A stretch of DNA of 64,000 nt, taken from contig JANPYM010000006.1 of the NCBI GenBank assembly GCA_025890175.1, positions 2,512,073 to 2,576,072 of the forward strand, in the 5' to 3' direction. The DNA comes from Ciborinia camelliae. Lineage: Eukaryota > Ascomycota > Leotiomycetes > Helotiales > Sclerotiniaceae. Below are positions 22,910 to 35,242 of the stretch, piece by piece; positions within the stretch are counted from its first letter, which is position 1, and every line of letters begins with the position of its first letter. Under the pieces are notes generated by a model. It did no database searches. It was not told the DNA's origin and saw nothing but the letters and a program-made list of their open reading frames with translations. Made by a program: the position numbers and the translations under genes.

Positions 22910-23477
22910 TCTCTGGTAATCAATAAGTCTCCGGTTGCGTATGTGACAATTTGAGAACCTTCAGCTGAGAAGAGATGGAGAATGCCTCTTATCGATAGAG
23001 AGGTCTTTTAAGGAAATGTTTTAGAATCCTACCATGTGTCAGAGATTACTATTTAACAAACTTTTAAGTCCTCTAGCCCTTATTGTGTGACGAAGTTACA
23101 GGAAGGAGGGGTCACGTGGCTTGAACGTGACCGTGGGCCGCGTGCTACAGCAGTGAATGTTTCAGAGCCTTGGCGAAGAAAATGTTCTGCGGAGGCCACT
23201 AAAGGTTCGATTTTGTATGCTGTATCGTTCTTTTTGTATTTTTGTTTTTTAAACTTTATTCTTTTAAAGATTATATAAATTATATAATCATTTCGAAACA
23301 AAAAAAACTTTCGTTTCGAGGTTCCAAAATTCGAGCCGAAAAAGATTCCAAGTCGGCCTAAAAGAGAGATGAGAAAGGATTGGCTTTGAAATATGTGTGT
23401 GCTGTGTATGACCTCAATATGATTGTGGCTGTAGTATTAGGATTGTTGGTATAAAATGGTCGATTTTTGAAGTAATA

Positions 23478-23712
23478 ATAAGCGAACCTACTTTTACGAA
23501 CGTACGAAAAGTACAAACCTTCGAATTGTACAAAGCTACGAAAAGTATTGTACAAACCTACGAAAAGTATAAATCTATAAATGAATTGTATAAATCGTAC
23601 AAACCTACGAAAAGTATTGTATAAACCTATAAACCTACAAATCGTACAAACCTACGACTTGTATAAACCTAGCCTACGAATCCTACGAATCTAGCCTACG
23701 AACCTAGTCTAT
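23478..23712. repeat. imperfect tandem repeat around GTACAAACCTACGA
   Basis: At least eight degenerate units of the kind GTACAAACCTACGAAAAGTA, many with C replaced by T (ATAAACCTATAAA), consistent with decay by C-to-T mutation. Confidence 0.65.
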
Positions 23713-23759
23713 AAGGATCTCAAGTGTAGAAAGAATGAAAGTTTAAATAAAGGCTTACT

Positions 23760-23781
23760 GTTACGCCAGTACTAGCGTAAC
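23760..23781. repeat. near-perfect 22 bp palindrome
   Basis: The block from 23760 reads GTTACGC-CAGTACTA-GCGTAAC, with one mismatch pair. Its right half plus one base is repeated directly at 18971-18985. This could be two fused transposon ends or an excision footprint. Confidence 0.6.
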
Positions 23782-25038
23782 ACTAGATAGCAGTACATAG
23801 CATTCTTCCATAGAATAATAACAACTTCGTCCCTCTTACCGTGACACTTACAAAAACGTACCAGCTTACCCTCATTAATTTTAAAATAATACTAATAATA
23901 TTAGAATTTTGATTAAAGGTAATATTAATAATACTAATAAGAGAATAACTTGAATTAAATTTGTTGTAAGAATATATAAATGTTATATATTCATTGTATA
24001 GAATATATACTACGAATACGAAATTAGCGTTTTACGTTAGTTTTATATTCTATAATAGATAACTAGTATATAATGTCTATACGATTACTATATATGATAT
24101 ATATAATAATACAACAAAATTATTTATAAAAAAAGAGTAATTTAATATTTAGAATACGAAAACTAAAAAAAAAATGTAAGTATAAATATAAAAAATATAT
24201 TATAATTAGCGATATAGCCCTAAAAGTAGATATAGAAGGACCATCTCACTTTTAAAAATTTCGTTATCTATCTATTATGATTGTGTAAATTCGCGTATCC
24301 TGTATGTACTATGTAGCCGCAGCTACGCTACACCGTGACTCTGCGTAGGATATACAAATATGATAGAAAGCCTTACAGCATTGCGATTCGCCCCTAGGTA
24401 ACGTCACGGTAGAAGCCGGGGATACCATCATCACCGAGTAGCTGGTCCGCGTATTTCCACCAATGAGAGAGATCAGATGAAGGTCGCGGTACAAAACTGG
24501 TTTTGAGAGTTTAGCGACGATTTTATTTCCGGTGGGGAGATGCATTTTCCATCTTCCTTCCACGAGCCGTTATCTTGCATGTTGTGGAAAGAAAGACAAG
24601 ACAAGGGGTGTGAGTTATCGTCATTTCCGAAATACAGGTGGGAGGTTAAGGTATCGATCGACACAGCATGCTGCATCTATCTGCCGTGCAGCGAGGTGAA
24701 AGATATGGAAGGAAGGTGGGTGGGTAATAATTGCCTCGATACGCCCGACCATCTTTATCGAATATCTAAGGCTTGATAGATGGATACAGATACAGATAGA
24801 TAGATAGATAGATAGATTGTGAAGATGGGTGTCACGATCCGGATTGGAAATTCAACCAGTGGGAAACGGGGGGAGTATATGAAGATCAACGACACCCGTC
24901 TATATTTTCGTGATTCCCACTTCCCCATATCTCGCAAGCAATCTAGATACACACACACACAAACACACATCAGAGAATCAAGCAGCGTCATTTTCTCCAT
25001 CATCCATCTCCTCTGCACAACGCATCCAGCCGTCCAAT

Positions 25039-25396
25039 ATGCTATTTAATAAATCGCTCGTTCTGGCGATGAGTTTCGCAACTCTCGCCATCACATCACC
25101 ATTAGCGACTTCTGGTAAGAAAAAAAACCCATCTCTATAAGTGCTGGCTCCCATCCCGAGTCACTTTCAAGGCTAAAGGAATTTCTCCAGATGGGATGGC
25201 CAGAGACGCGGGCGTGGGCCAAAACATAGCCGAACCAGGACGATTCGCCCGAAAGAGGCTCGAGAAGATCGCCGAGCCGGAACGATTCGCCAAGAAGGAT
25301 GCCAAGATGATTTTGGAGGAAAGGGGGAAGACGGTTGCCGAGCCCGGGCGATTTGCGAAAAAGGGGGTGGAGATTCAAAATGCGGTGTATGTTTGA
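25039..25396 (+). CDS. small secreted repeat protein, candidate Kex2-processed RiPP precursor
   Basis: Two exons, 25039-25114 and 25191-25396; the 76 nt intron has donor GTAAGA, branch GCTAAA and acceptor CTCCAG. The product is 93 aa. Residues 1-25 form a signal peptide (hydrophobic LVLAMSFATLAI, then SPLATS). The rest has no Cys and carries three copies of (I/V)AEP(G/E)RFA(K/R)K at 38-47, 52-61 and 74-83, so the conserved heptamer is AEPGRFA or AEPERFA. Each copy is followed by dibasic residues (RKR, KK, KK), the kind of site used by Kex2-type proteases in the late Golgi. This is the architecture of dikaritin-type and other KEX2-processed repeat precursors. A UstYa-family gene lies 2.1 kb away and a P450 further on, as in fungal RiPP loci. 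Function is inferred; KK is a weaker Kex2 site than KR, and no Tyr is in the repeat. Confidence 0.75.
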
Positions 25397-25886
25397 TGGG
25401 AAAGGTCTGCGAAGGAGGGGTATGAGGAGAGCCGGTGAAGTGCAATGATAATATCGGAGGTGCCGTGGTTTGATGTTTCACGTTTTAATAAAATATTTAA
25501 TCATTCATTGAAAATTTTTGTTATTATTGTGTATCAAGCTAAGTTTCACAAAATCTTCGATTTTACAGAATTTAATTCGATGATTAAGCTAATATATATA
25601 GAATTATTATATATCAACAAAAATACTTTACCTACCTATGCAATACTCCAACAAGATATGATGATACAAATTTGGGAGAGGAAATGTGAAAAGATCGGCC
25701 CATGAATCGGTCTCCATCAAGCTTGCACTAGCAGGAAAACTCGCCAATCACGAGTCCTGGTTTGAAGTTTCGAGGGGAAGAAGCCGGATCTGGGGATGTG
25801 ATATGAGCTCCCATGATGGTCAATATATTACATTACCCCTCCAATAGCCACTCGATGCATCATACGCATACGTCTGAAACCCTAGC

Positions 25887-26251
25887 TTACAAACACACCA
25901 GAGGCGCCGCTGGATATTCTTTCGAAACGGGGAAGGGATTCGGCAGGAATGCTATATACTCCGTGCCTTCAGGCTGGGGTATTCGCACTTCAAATCGCCG
26001 ATGATATTTCCATCGACTCTGAATTGGGTAGAGAGTAATGAGATCTTTGCAACCAAGTTGCGGGTTGTGAGAGATTTCGATTTCGCGTGAAGAAAGAATC
26101 ATGGGATCTTCCCAATCAATGACGAGTTAATAGTTATCTCTATCTCCAACAACCGCCAACGCTTCCAGGTCTCCCACGATATTTTCACCCAATCCCCGGT
26201 ATCAGATAGATCTTGCTTTTGCGGGAAAGAAACGATTGCAACAAGAAACAT
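25887..26251 (-). pseudogene. possible decayed small gene, two overlapping frames
   Basis: One minus-strand frame from ATG 26251 (about 50 codons, containing DTGDWVKISWETWKRWRL) stops at TGA 26101-26099, overlapping the ATG (26102) of a second frame. The second frame runs 71 codons to 25887 with protein-like composition (SRWKYHRRFEVRIPQPEGTE). No splice sites join them. It may be a frameshifted relic or chance. Confidence 0.25.
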
Positions 26252-26499
26252 GACTTGAGCACGTGTGACCAAAACAGGAAGGAATCCAAGGCTTTAGTTT
26301 CAATTGTTCATTTTCACTGTATGAACCATCTTCATCTCGATCACAGCCAAGATTGCAATTCGGGGCGCACATCTATCTTACTTCAGCAGATACAAGCCAC
26401 TCAAAGTCCCCATCAGAGTCGTGGTTAAAATATGGATATGGTGCGGGATTTATGATTGAAATTTGAAATTTGAATCGCCCTCCATCTTAGATATCTAGG

Positions 26500-26717
26500 A
26501 TGGGACTGACAATCTACTCCGCGGCTCTTTCAGTTGAATACCATGATGATCCGTCATGGGATGGCCCTTTCGAAGATGAGAATGCCAGTATTTCCGATAC
26601 AGGGTGGGAGTTCTTTGATACGAATGCGTCTGCGATTACTCTGATGATGAAGATGCCGAGGAGAATAGATGGGATGAGAGCCGAGATCTGTATTATCTGA
26701 AGGGAATCCATGAATAA
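26500..26717 (+). pseudogene. possible frameshifted acidic small gene
   Basis: From ATG 26500 an acidic run (SWDGPFEDENASISDTGW) continues best in a neighbouring frame (DYSDDEDAEENRWDES) ending at TAA 26717. I found no intron that joins the two frames. Weak evidence. Confidence 0.2.
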
Positions 26718-27832
26718 ATGAATGACATAGTCTCAAGAGGAGAGTCTTTGATGACCCATTTTCACAAGTGGGTGGGCAGTATGTATGTATGTATGTATTC
26801 TTTTCCGAATCATTCCCGATGCGAATACGTACGCATTCCAATACATTCCATCCATCCTTCCGCAAATTCGAAACTTCTTCACGAAACATCATGATTCATC
26901 ACCCAACATCGACCTCGCATCCCTTAAACCATCACCGCAAACCATCTACCGTTTTCCCATTTACATTTGCATCTCCCCATATCCCTCATTCCTTCCGCAT
27001 ATTCGAAATATTCCCTGAAAGATAGTTAACATTAACAGCTAATAATTTAATACCACGAGATATAACTCCACTCCATATCTAACAACAATAAAATAAACCA
27101 ACAACCCGTAACTCGCTCGCCTCCGATTCGCCACTGGCACTAACTATTGAAGAGAAGCTTTAATTTTAATCAACCGATCAGGACAAAGTATTCGGAGTCC
27201 GAGTTGGGGATATTCACAAGGGCGCGATGCATGGATCCGGAGAGCTGTGTTTGTGTTGATATTGTATTATTAATAAGGACCAATGATACCACCGAAGAAT
27301 TATATTTCGAGGTTCGCGTTTAATACTAAATATTCATCTTTCGAGAGATGAAGGGAGGAAGACCCCAGGAAAAAAGATATAAACAATTTCCTTTAAAAAA
27401 ACTAACCAAAAAAAGAATTGGAAATCCAAATCCAAATCCAAATCCAAATCCAACGGCGAAAAAAATCAATCAGTCATAAACTAAAAATCAAATCAATATC
27501 CATGAGAAATAATAAACAATCCAAAAAACATAAAAGGCATAAACTTCGCGAGAGATTCGCGAGATTTTTATTTTCTCGACGCTGGAGAAGCGGTGTCTGG
27601 ATCTGTCTTGGACACTTTTCGATTGGACTCCTATGTGGATCTTGAGTGTTCAAGATTGATTTTGATTTTGATTTTGATTTGATTTTAGAATTGATGATAA
27701 CCAATTATAAAAATAAAAATGAATATTATATTTCGATATAGTAATATTATAAATGGATTTTTATTTCTTATTTTTTATAACTTGGAAATTTTATATATAT
27801 TAATTAATCTTTTCAAGATTTAAGATATAATT

Positions 27833-28095
27833 TATCCCCCCCATTCTCACTTTCATCTCCCCTTCTATCCCCCTCATCCTCATTATTCCCCCCCATCCTT
27901 CCTTTTCTCTCCTCATCCATCCTTTTCTCTCCCCATCCATCCTCTCCATCCATCATCCATCCTCTCCCATCCATCCTCTCCTCTCCCCACCTATCCCCCC
28001 TATTCTATCCCCCCTATTCTATCCCCCTTATCCTCTCCTCTACTTTCCTCTACTTTCCTCTACTACCCCCTGCCCCCTCCTCCCCTTTATCCAAC
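27833..28095. repeat. polypyrimidine tract
   Basis: About 260 bp made almost only of C and T on the plus strand, with recurring CCATCCTCTCC and TCTATCCCCC. Such homopurine/homopyrimidine tracts can form triplex DNA; no gene here. Confidence 0.8.
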
Positions 28096-28617
28096 CTCAG
28101 GCTTGAAGAAACCATCTACCTCACATACACCATAGATCATTCCCATTCCCAATCCCATCCCCAAATGTGCCTCCCAGCTTCTAGCTCCCAGCTCCCAGCT
28201 CCCAGCTTCGCGGTTAAAAATTTCTTCTTCGAGATTCTTCGAGATTCTTCAAGATTCTTCGAGCTGATATATAGAGTATGTATGGATGGATGGATGAATG
28301 GATGGATATATGGATGCATAGATGTATGGTATTAAGACTGGGTTGGGTTGGAACATGATCGGATGAGATGGGTTTTGGTTTTTTGAGGGGAGAGGAGAGG
28401 AGAGGAGGGGAGAGGAGAGAAGAGCATGAGGTTTTTGGGGGGGTTTTGGATTGTGTGGATTGCTTGCTTGTTTTGCTCTCTGGCTCTCTGGCTCTGTGAC
28501 TCTCTGACTCTCTGACTCTCTGGCTCGCTTTTCTCGCTTCGCTTATATTTCCTCTTTGCCTCCCCCTTTCCCCAATCCAACTTATATATGTATTCATCAA
28601 CCACACACACAGCCCCA

Positions 28618-30626
28618 TCACACCAACCACCGCCAAACCGCCATCCAAAGCACCAGCAAACCCGCCCACGGCAACCCACCCATCTCCCCCCCAGGCCTCA
28701 CTCCGCCCACCCCACTCTGCACCAGCACGGCCGTGGGTAAACTCGCATTAACAAACCCCGGACCACACTGAGCATCGAGGACGCTCGCGGCCTCTGGATA
28801 AACGCGAGCGAGGGCGCTCGTCCGCACGCCGGCCGCCTGTTGAAAGATCGTCATGGTATTTTTCAGACACGTGTTGCAAGTCGGTTGAGTGCCGACGGGG
28901 AGCGAGACGTTGAGCGGGAGGTAGTAGATGTAGGAATCGGTGGGGGAGGAGGAGTTTGTGACGGCTTGCGCGTAGCAGTAGGCTGAGGTCGAGGGGTCTT
29001 TGAGACAGGATGCCGTGTAGAGGGTGGAGTAGGCGAGGAGACCGAGGCGCGCTTGTGTGATGAGGGGGTTGTGGGCGAGGAGGTCTAGGGAACAGGTTGT
29101 GGGGGAGGTGAGGTTGTTGGCGAGGGTAGTCATTAGGGTGGAGCAGGTGGTGGGGTTAGCTGAACAGGTGGCGTCGAGGGTTTGGGTGATGCGGAAGTGT
29201 GATTTGCTGGCTTGGAAGAAGGAGTTGGAGTTCTGGGGTGGGGATTTGTTAGTTTGATGCTTGATGATGTGATGGGATGTTTATATCAATTTAGGGAATG
29301 GAGGTGAATGTATAAATGAGATGAGGTTTATGGGATGAAATGAGAGGATAGATGAGATGAAATAGAATGATATAATGAAATTAATGAAGCTCCTCAAAAT
29401 CATAAAATCCCCTCCCTCTACTCCCTCTAGTCCCATCTCAAAAATATGGGATGACAAATTACACATTACAAATTACACATCAAAAAACACAATACAACAC
29501 CACACCACAAAACACAACACAAAATAAAACAACATACCTGCAACAGAAGAGAAAAAGGCAAACAAGCCTTAAAAGATTCATTTGCCAAAAAGCCCATCAT
29601 AAAACTCGAGCACGACGCCGTGATATTACTCGTAAACCCACTATCAAACGGCGCGGGCAACGCCCCCGCATTCCCCGTAGCCGCGGACCAGAGTCCACTA
29701 CTCGTTTCCGAAGACGCCAGGGTGGATGATGAAGAGGATGCCGTGACGGTGCTGGTCATGATACTCTTGGGTGGGATGATGGTTGCGGTCGATGTGATCG
29801 TTGCGATGTTTCTTTTGTGGAGGTCCGAGGAGGGATTGGCTTCTTCATCGGATGAACGTTCTTGGGATTGAGATTGAGATAGAGGTTGGAATTTCTCGAC
29901 TTCTAGATCTTGATTCAAATCATGATTTGTATCTGTATCCAGATCTAGATCATCTAAATTTTGATGACCTAGATAAAAATGATGATTGTTTACAGATATA
30001 TCATATTCATTTTCACTTTCACTCTCGTCTTCTTCACGATCCTTGGTATCGGGACGCGTAATTTCCCACTGTTTTAAAGCTGGGATGGTTGCGCGTGGGA
30101 GCGAGGGATTCGGTCGTTGATCAACCAAAATCGTACCGGATCTAGCTAGACGTTCAAGTGTCGATGCGAATAATTCGGGTATGTCATTCCTCACATCCAC
30201 CATTTGTTCCTCGATGTAGTATTCCGCCGAACATATTTGAATGAAGAGGGTGAAGAAAATGGTTAGGATTATTATTATATTAGTGTGTGAAAAGAGGAGG
30301 AATATTTTCCTTGGATAAGATGGATATGAGGATATATATTTTTTGGAGGGGGATGTTGATGTTGATGATATCGATGATGCAGTTGATGTGGGTATTGAAG
30401 TGAGACAATTGGAGATGGAGATGGAGATAGAGATGGAGATGAGCGGAGCTGAGATCCATTTGATTGTAGGGATTGAGATAGGGATAGGGAATGGGGTAAC
30501 AGCCAGTGATGCCGTTGGATTGTGCAACATTAAACATTGCAAAGAAGGTGAGGATCGACACCTTTGAACAACATCCATCTGATCCATATCCATATTATTC
30601 GAAGAAGAAGAAGTATCCATATCCAT
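28618..30626 (-). CDS. DUF7729-type secreted/GPI-anchored protein
   Basis: Two exons, 30626-29538 and 29232-28618 (donor GTATGT, acceptor CCCCAG), giving 567 aa. A long Ser/Ile-rich N-terminus precedes a strong hydrophobic segment at about 110-130 (NIIIILTIFFTLFIQICSA) that could be a signal anchor; the mature protein may start after it. A basic/acidic linker (about 200-290) and a Ser/Thr-rich stretch follow. The conserved cysteine-rich domain spans the splice junction: SCSSFMMGFLANESFKACLP before it, then TLDATC, CSLDLLAHNPLITQARLGL, SYIYYLPLNVSLP, PTCNTCLKNTM and CGPGFVNASLP. The hydrophobic C-terminus (LLVLWMAVWRWLV) is typical of a GPI signal. I recognise the fungal DUF7729 family; role probably at the cell wall, unproven. 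Confidence 0.85.
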
Positions 30627-32895
30627 ATCCGTATTATTCGAAAAAGAAGATATCTCACGATAAAGATAAATATCTTTAGAATCGTAGTTCCAGCATCACT
30701 CTATCGAGTTTAAAATCGACAACCGATATAGTCGTCGAAGAGAAGATGAGATGCGAGGAGAGGAGATAGGTAGATACCTAATAAAAGTACCCGACCGGTA
30801 CAAATGATGGAATTCGTTCAATTAAGTTGTTCCTGGAAAATCGTATCGTATCGTATCGTAGGTATCGTATTGTAGGTATTGTAATGTATTGTAGGTATTG
30901 TATTATAACGTATCGGAACTGATGAATATTTCTGGAACGAGGAATCAATCAGTTGAACAATATCGAGTTCGTTCCTTGTAATAAATATCCTTCCGTATCC
31001 TATCCTTCCCTATCCTTCCCGTCTCAAGCTCGAATCGCGATTGGAAAATTATAAGATTGAAGGTTTGAAGTTTGATGGATAGTCCTGGGTAGGTAGGTAA
31101 GTATCCAATAGTAATTAAAATATATCCGTCCGATATTTTTCGATTGCTAAGATTCCTTGACGTGATCTTCCTCTCCTTCGTCATCGATGTATATATGGAT
31201 GGTGTATGGATGGTGTATATTGCTATCAAGTACTGTACGTTATCGATTCGCAACTATCTATCGTATGATGGCTTCGGTGCGTGATTGAAAGGGGATAGGT
31301 ATTCATCAATAGGTAGGTAGGTGGTTAGGTGGTTATCTAGGTACCTAGTAGGTAAATAAAGTAAAGTAAAGCCAAGTAAAATCAAATCAAATAATCGTAA
31401 AGATGAGATGAGAGGAGACAAGAGGAGATGAGGAGATGAGATGAAAACACGCGAAGAATAATTTAATATCTTCGAAACCACCTCAATCACAATCACAATC
31501 ACAATCACAACCAAAGCCCAAGCCCTCGCAAAAGAAAAAGAAAAAGAAAAGAATGACAGTAGTTGGAAAGGAATCGGAATCGGAATTTCCTCGAGTACCT
31601 ATGAAATACAACTGAAGCTATCGATATCGATAGATAATGAAGCTGTCGATAATGAAGGATAGGTGTGATAAGATGAACAGGAAGAAAATCCAGAGAAAAA
31701 TGTTTCGAGTGATACTATAGTGTAGGTAGGTAGGTAGGTAGGTAGTAATCGATCACTTTTTTCCTTTCCTTTTCTTTCCAATCTAATCCAATGCAATGCA
31801 ATGCAATGCAACGCAAAGCCTTTCTTTCCTTTCTTTACTTCACTTCAGTTCATCTCATCTCATCTCACATCCATCTATCCATACACAACGACTCTCCACT
31901 CTCCACTTCTCTCGGCGTTGCGTTGCGTTGCGTTCACGGGCGCCCGTCCAATTCCGTCCAGTCCAGTCTAGTCCAGTCTAGTCCAGTCCAGTCCAAGCAG
32001 ACTTCTGGATTGAGATGAGATGAGATGATTCGATCGATCGAGATGATTCGACAGGCAAAATCAAAATCGATAACTAGGGAACTAGGTCTGGGTAGGTATG
32101 TATGTATGTATGCAGGTCCAGGGATTTTACGAATTTACGAATTTACGAATTTACCTATCCAAACGGTAAATCGTCCGTTGGTTTATCGGGTTTATCTGGT
32201 TTATCGGTTTATCCGAAATGTCTTTGGAAGGTTTTCACGAGCGAGTGAGTGCGATTTGTTTAATACGATCTATTCCAATCCAATACGATCTAATCACGTA
32301 AATACCATACCATACCATACCGTTCGTCAATCGTCGATATAAATCAAGGATGGATAGATAGTGTTGATGGATGGATCGATGGATCGAGAGCTTTTCTAAA
32401 TACTAGGAAGGAAATAGGTAGGTGGTATATACCTACCTATCTATCTATCTCGTAATCAGGTAGCTATCTAATAGAATCTAGATAATGCCAATAAAGATGA
32501 AGAAGAATCCCGGGATATGAATTAGAATTACTAGGTATAGATGGATTCTAATATAAAGCTAAAGGTCGATCTGCTCATCAAGGACGAACGGGTACTAAGA
32601 TACCTATCGAACCTAGATAGTCTAGTTTGCTTAATAGAAAATCGATTGTGGATTCGATCTCTGGATCTACCGATGGATAGATTGGATGGAGTACCTAGTG
32701 GATGGAATACAGGACTAGGAAAAAGATTGCCGGGGGATTTGCATATGTGATATGGATGGAGATACTTTGGAGGTTGGTTGGTATATTGAAGGAGATATAA
32801 GATATATCTAGGTAGGTAATATCCGTTGTTATGCTTCGATTCATTCAAATACGAGGGTTATTTACCTGCTCTACTCTATTCCCTCGGTAGGTTAC

Positions 32896-32939
<44 letters not shown>
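32896..32939. repeat. GATA microsatellite
   Basis: About 11 uninterrupted GATA units. A shorter GATA run is at 24795-24818. Confidence 0.95.
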
Positions 32940-35116
32940 TACTTTATGCATTTATGCATTTCATGCGTTTCATTTATTTCATCCATATTTTATTTATCTA
33001 TTGATTTCTCCCTCCATCCAAAATACCTACCTACCTACCTCCCCACCTCCCACCCAATACCTCCACCTCTAATAACCGAAACCATCAACAAGTTCTAGCC
33101 CACCCACCTAATACCAGGTAGATCGAGGCACAGTATGTATGTACCTAGGTAGTACCTCCAGGGCTATGTATGCACACCAACCCGTTCCGTTCTAGATGCG
33201 AAGTATAGATGTATAGATGTAACCTTCCGATTAGGATTCTAGATGTTCATGGGTAACTTCATCCTTAATGCATTTTAAATGTACGCAACAGATATACATA
33301 TCTAGGTACATAACAATGCAAACAACCCCAATCCAATCCAACAAACCAATCAACGAATAAGAAATCAACGAATAAGAAATCCAAATAATTGATTCGATTG
33401 AAATTGAAATTTATTCTCCAGAGTACATACATATATACATACATATATAGTAAATCGTAAATCCTAAATCGTAAATCGTAAATCGTACATAATAAATCGT
33501 ATATAATAAATCGATAGATAGATAGTAAGATCAGGTAGATAGGTACCTACCACAAGAAGCTCCCATCTCATCCAAGCAAGGAGGCGTAGCGTAGCGTAGT
33601 GTAGCGTAGTGTAGCGTATCATAGATATCTACACCAATAAATAAATAAACAAGTAATACAAAGGCAAGCAAGCCATTAAAGCCATCGAAGCCATTAAAGC
33701 CATCGAAGCCCAAATCCAAATATGCCCCGTACCTTACCTTCCTTACCTACCTTACCTAGTTACCTTACCTAGTTACCTAGTTACCTACCTATGAGACGGG
33801 AGTAACATCTGCACTCACACTCACACTCACACTAACTAATAACATATATATACATCGATATGCGAGACGTTAGGGGCGAATGCGATGTGATGCGATGCGA
33901 TGCGATATGTTTTTGAGGTTTGAATCGATGGTTATTTTAGGTAGGTATATATATGTACCTATGTATACGCAGGTTTTTATTGTGAGATTGAGATTTATGA
34001 GTTTGAGGTTTGAGGTTTGAGGTTTGAGGTTTGAATCGGTGGGTGGTTGGTTATTTGTAGGTAGGTAGGTAGGTAGGTAGGTATATATATATAAAAAGAA
34101 AGAGATGAATAAATATCCATCAATAATTTATTTCATTCTCCTCTTCTCTTCTCTTCTCACTCCCCTCTACTTTACTTGACTTTAGGTACTGAGATATTTT
34201 CCAAACACTTCCAAGTTCCAATCCAATTGACTTACCTCCAATTACCTAACTTCCATTCAATCCCTCCAATCCCTCTATATACCTATAAACCCCAAACCCC
34301 AAACCCCAAACCCGAATCCGTATCTGTATCCGCATCAACCTACCTACTTTAAGTTAGTACCCAAATCTGACCTTAAAATAGATAATAGCTGGAGATAAGA
34401 GATAGATCGATAAATGATAGATAAATGATTGCCCTTCTTTTTCTTCTCCTCCTCCTCCTTCTTCTCCCAAAATTTATATAGGTATATACAAAATATTTAT
34501 TTAACTTTTCCACCCCAAACCCACAGCCCCCCATATCATCTCATCATCTCATCCCATCATCTCAGCCCCAATCTTTCATGGATATCCACGTTCCAATTCT
34601 TCTAAGACATCGAGATCAGCCTATATAGCTTAGACATAGATATTCATAGACATCCATAGACATAACATTAACTCAACTTAAAGCTACCTAGGTAGATGGG
34701 ATCTCTTAGGTTAGCTCTAACGAGATCCGACGAGTTCAGATCCGATCCAATCAGATCAGATCGGACGAGAATCAAGATTAGAAACGATACTAGATCAGAC
34801 GAGGAATATCCCCGATCAATTCAATCATTAATTCAATCAATCAATCAATCAATCAATCATGATCTACCCGATCCGCTCCCCCAGAAATCAATGCTTTCCA
34901 AGGTTTTCTGCGTAATGAAATTTAAGTTAATATCTATCCTATCTATCTATCTACCTCCGTAATGCATGAACTTAACTTAAATGCAGATGAGATAAAATGC
35001 AGATGATTTTTCAACCTACCTATCTACCTACCTACCTCCTACCTCCTACCTACCTACCTATCTACCTACCTCCTACCTCCTACCTACCTACTTACCTACA
35101 TACCGATTTACTAGAT

Positions 35117-35242
35117 CATTCATTCATTCATTCATTCATTCATTCATTCATTCATTCATTCATCCATTCATTCATTCATCCATTCATTCATTCATTCATT
35201 CATTCATTCATTCATTCATTCATTCATTCATCCATTCATTCT
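35117..35242. repeat. ATTC microsatellite
   Basis: About 30 ATTC units with four single-base variants (CCATTC) spaced through the array. It follows TACC-rich arrays at 35010-35105. Confidence 0.95.

Larger units (their letters stand above)
23230..24300. repeat. AT-rich block, probable RIP-affected relic
   Basis: AT-rich with long A/T runs, lacking any sustained frame; 23860-24240 is the most extreme part. It contains the short minisatellite and the palindrome listed separately. It separates the UstYa-like gene from the small secreted protein gene. Confidence 0.5.
25397..28617. other. intergenic with weak relics and pyrimidine-rich tracts
   Basis: No intact gene that I can support. It holds two weak protein-like fragments (25887-26251 minus; 26500-26717 plus), AT-rich DNA around 25470-25640 and 27700-27820, and a long C/T tract (27833-28095). 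Confidence 0.4.

Noticed and set aside
24309..24776. Minus- and plus-strand frames of 65-85 codons
   Set aside because: One has slightly protein-like composition, but there is no domain, intron or conservation signal that I can see.
34294..34312. Short AACCCC-type repeat resembling telomeric sequence
   Set aside because: Only three 7 bp units, inside a microsatellite desert; does not match the fungal TTAGGG unit.
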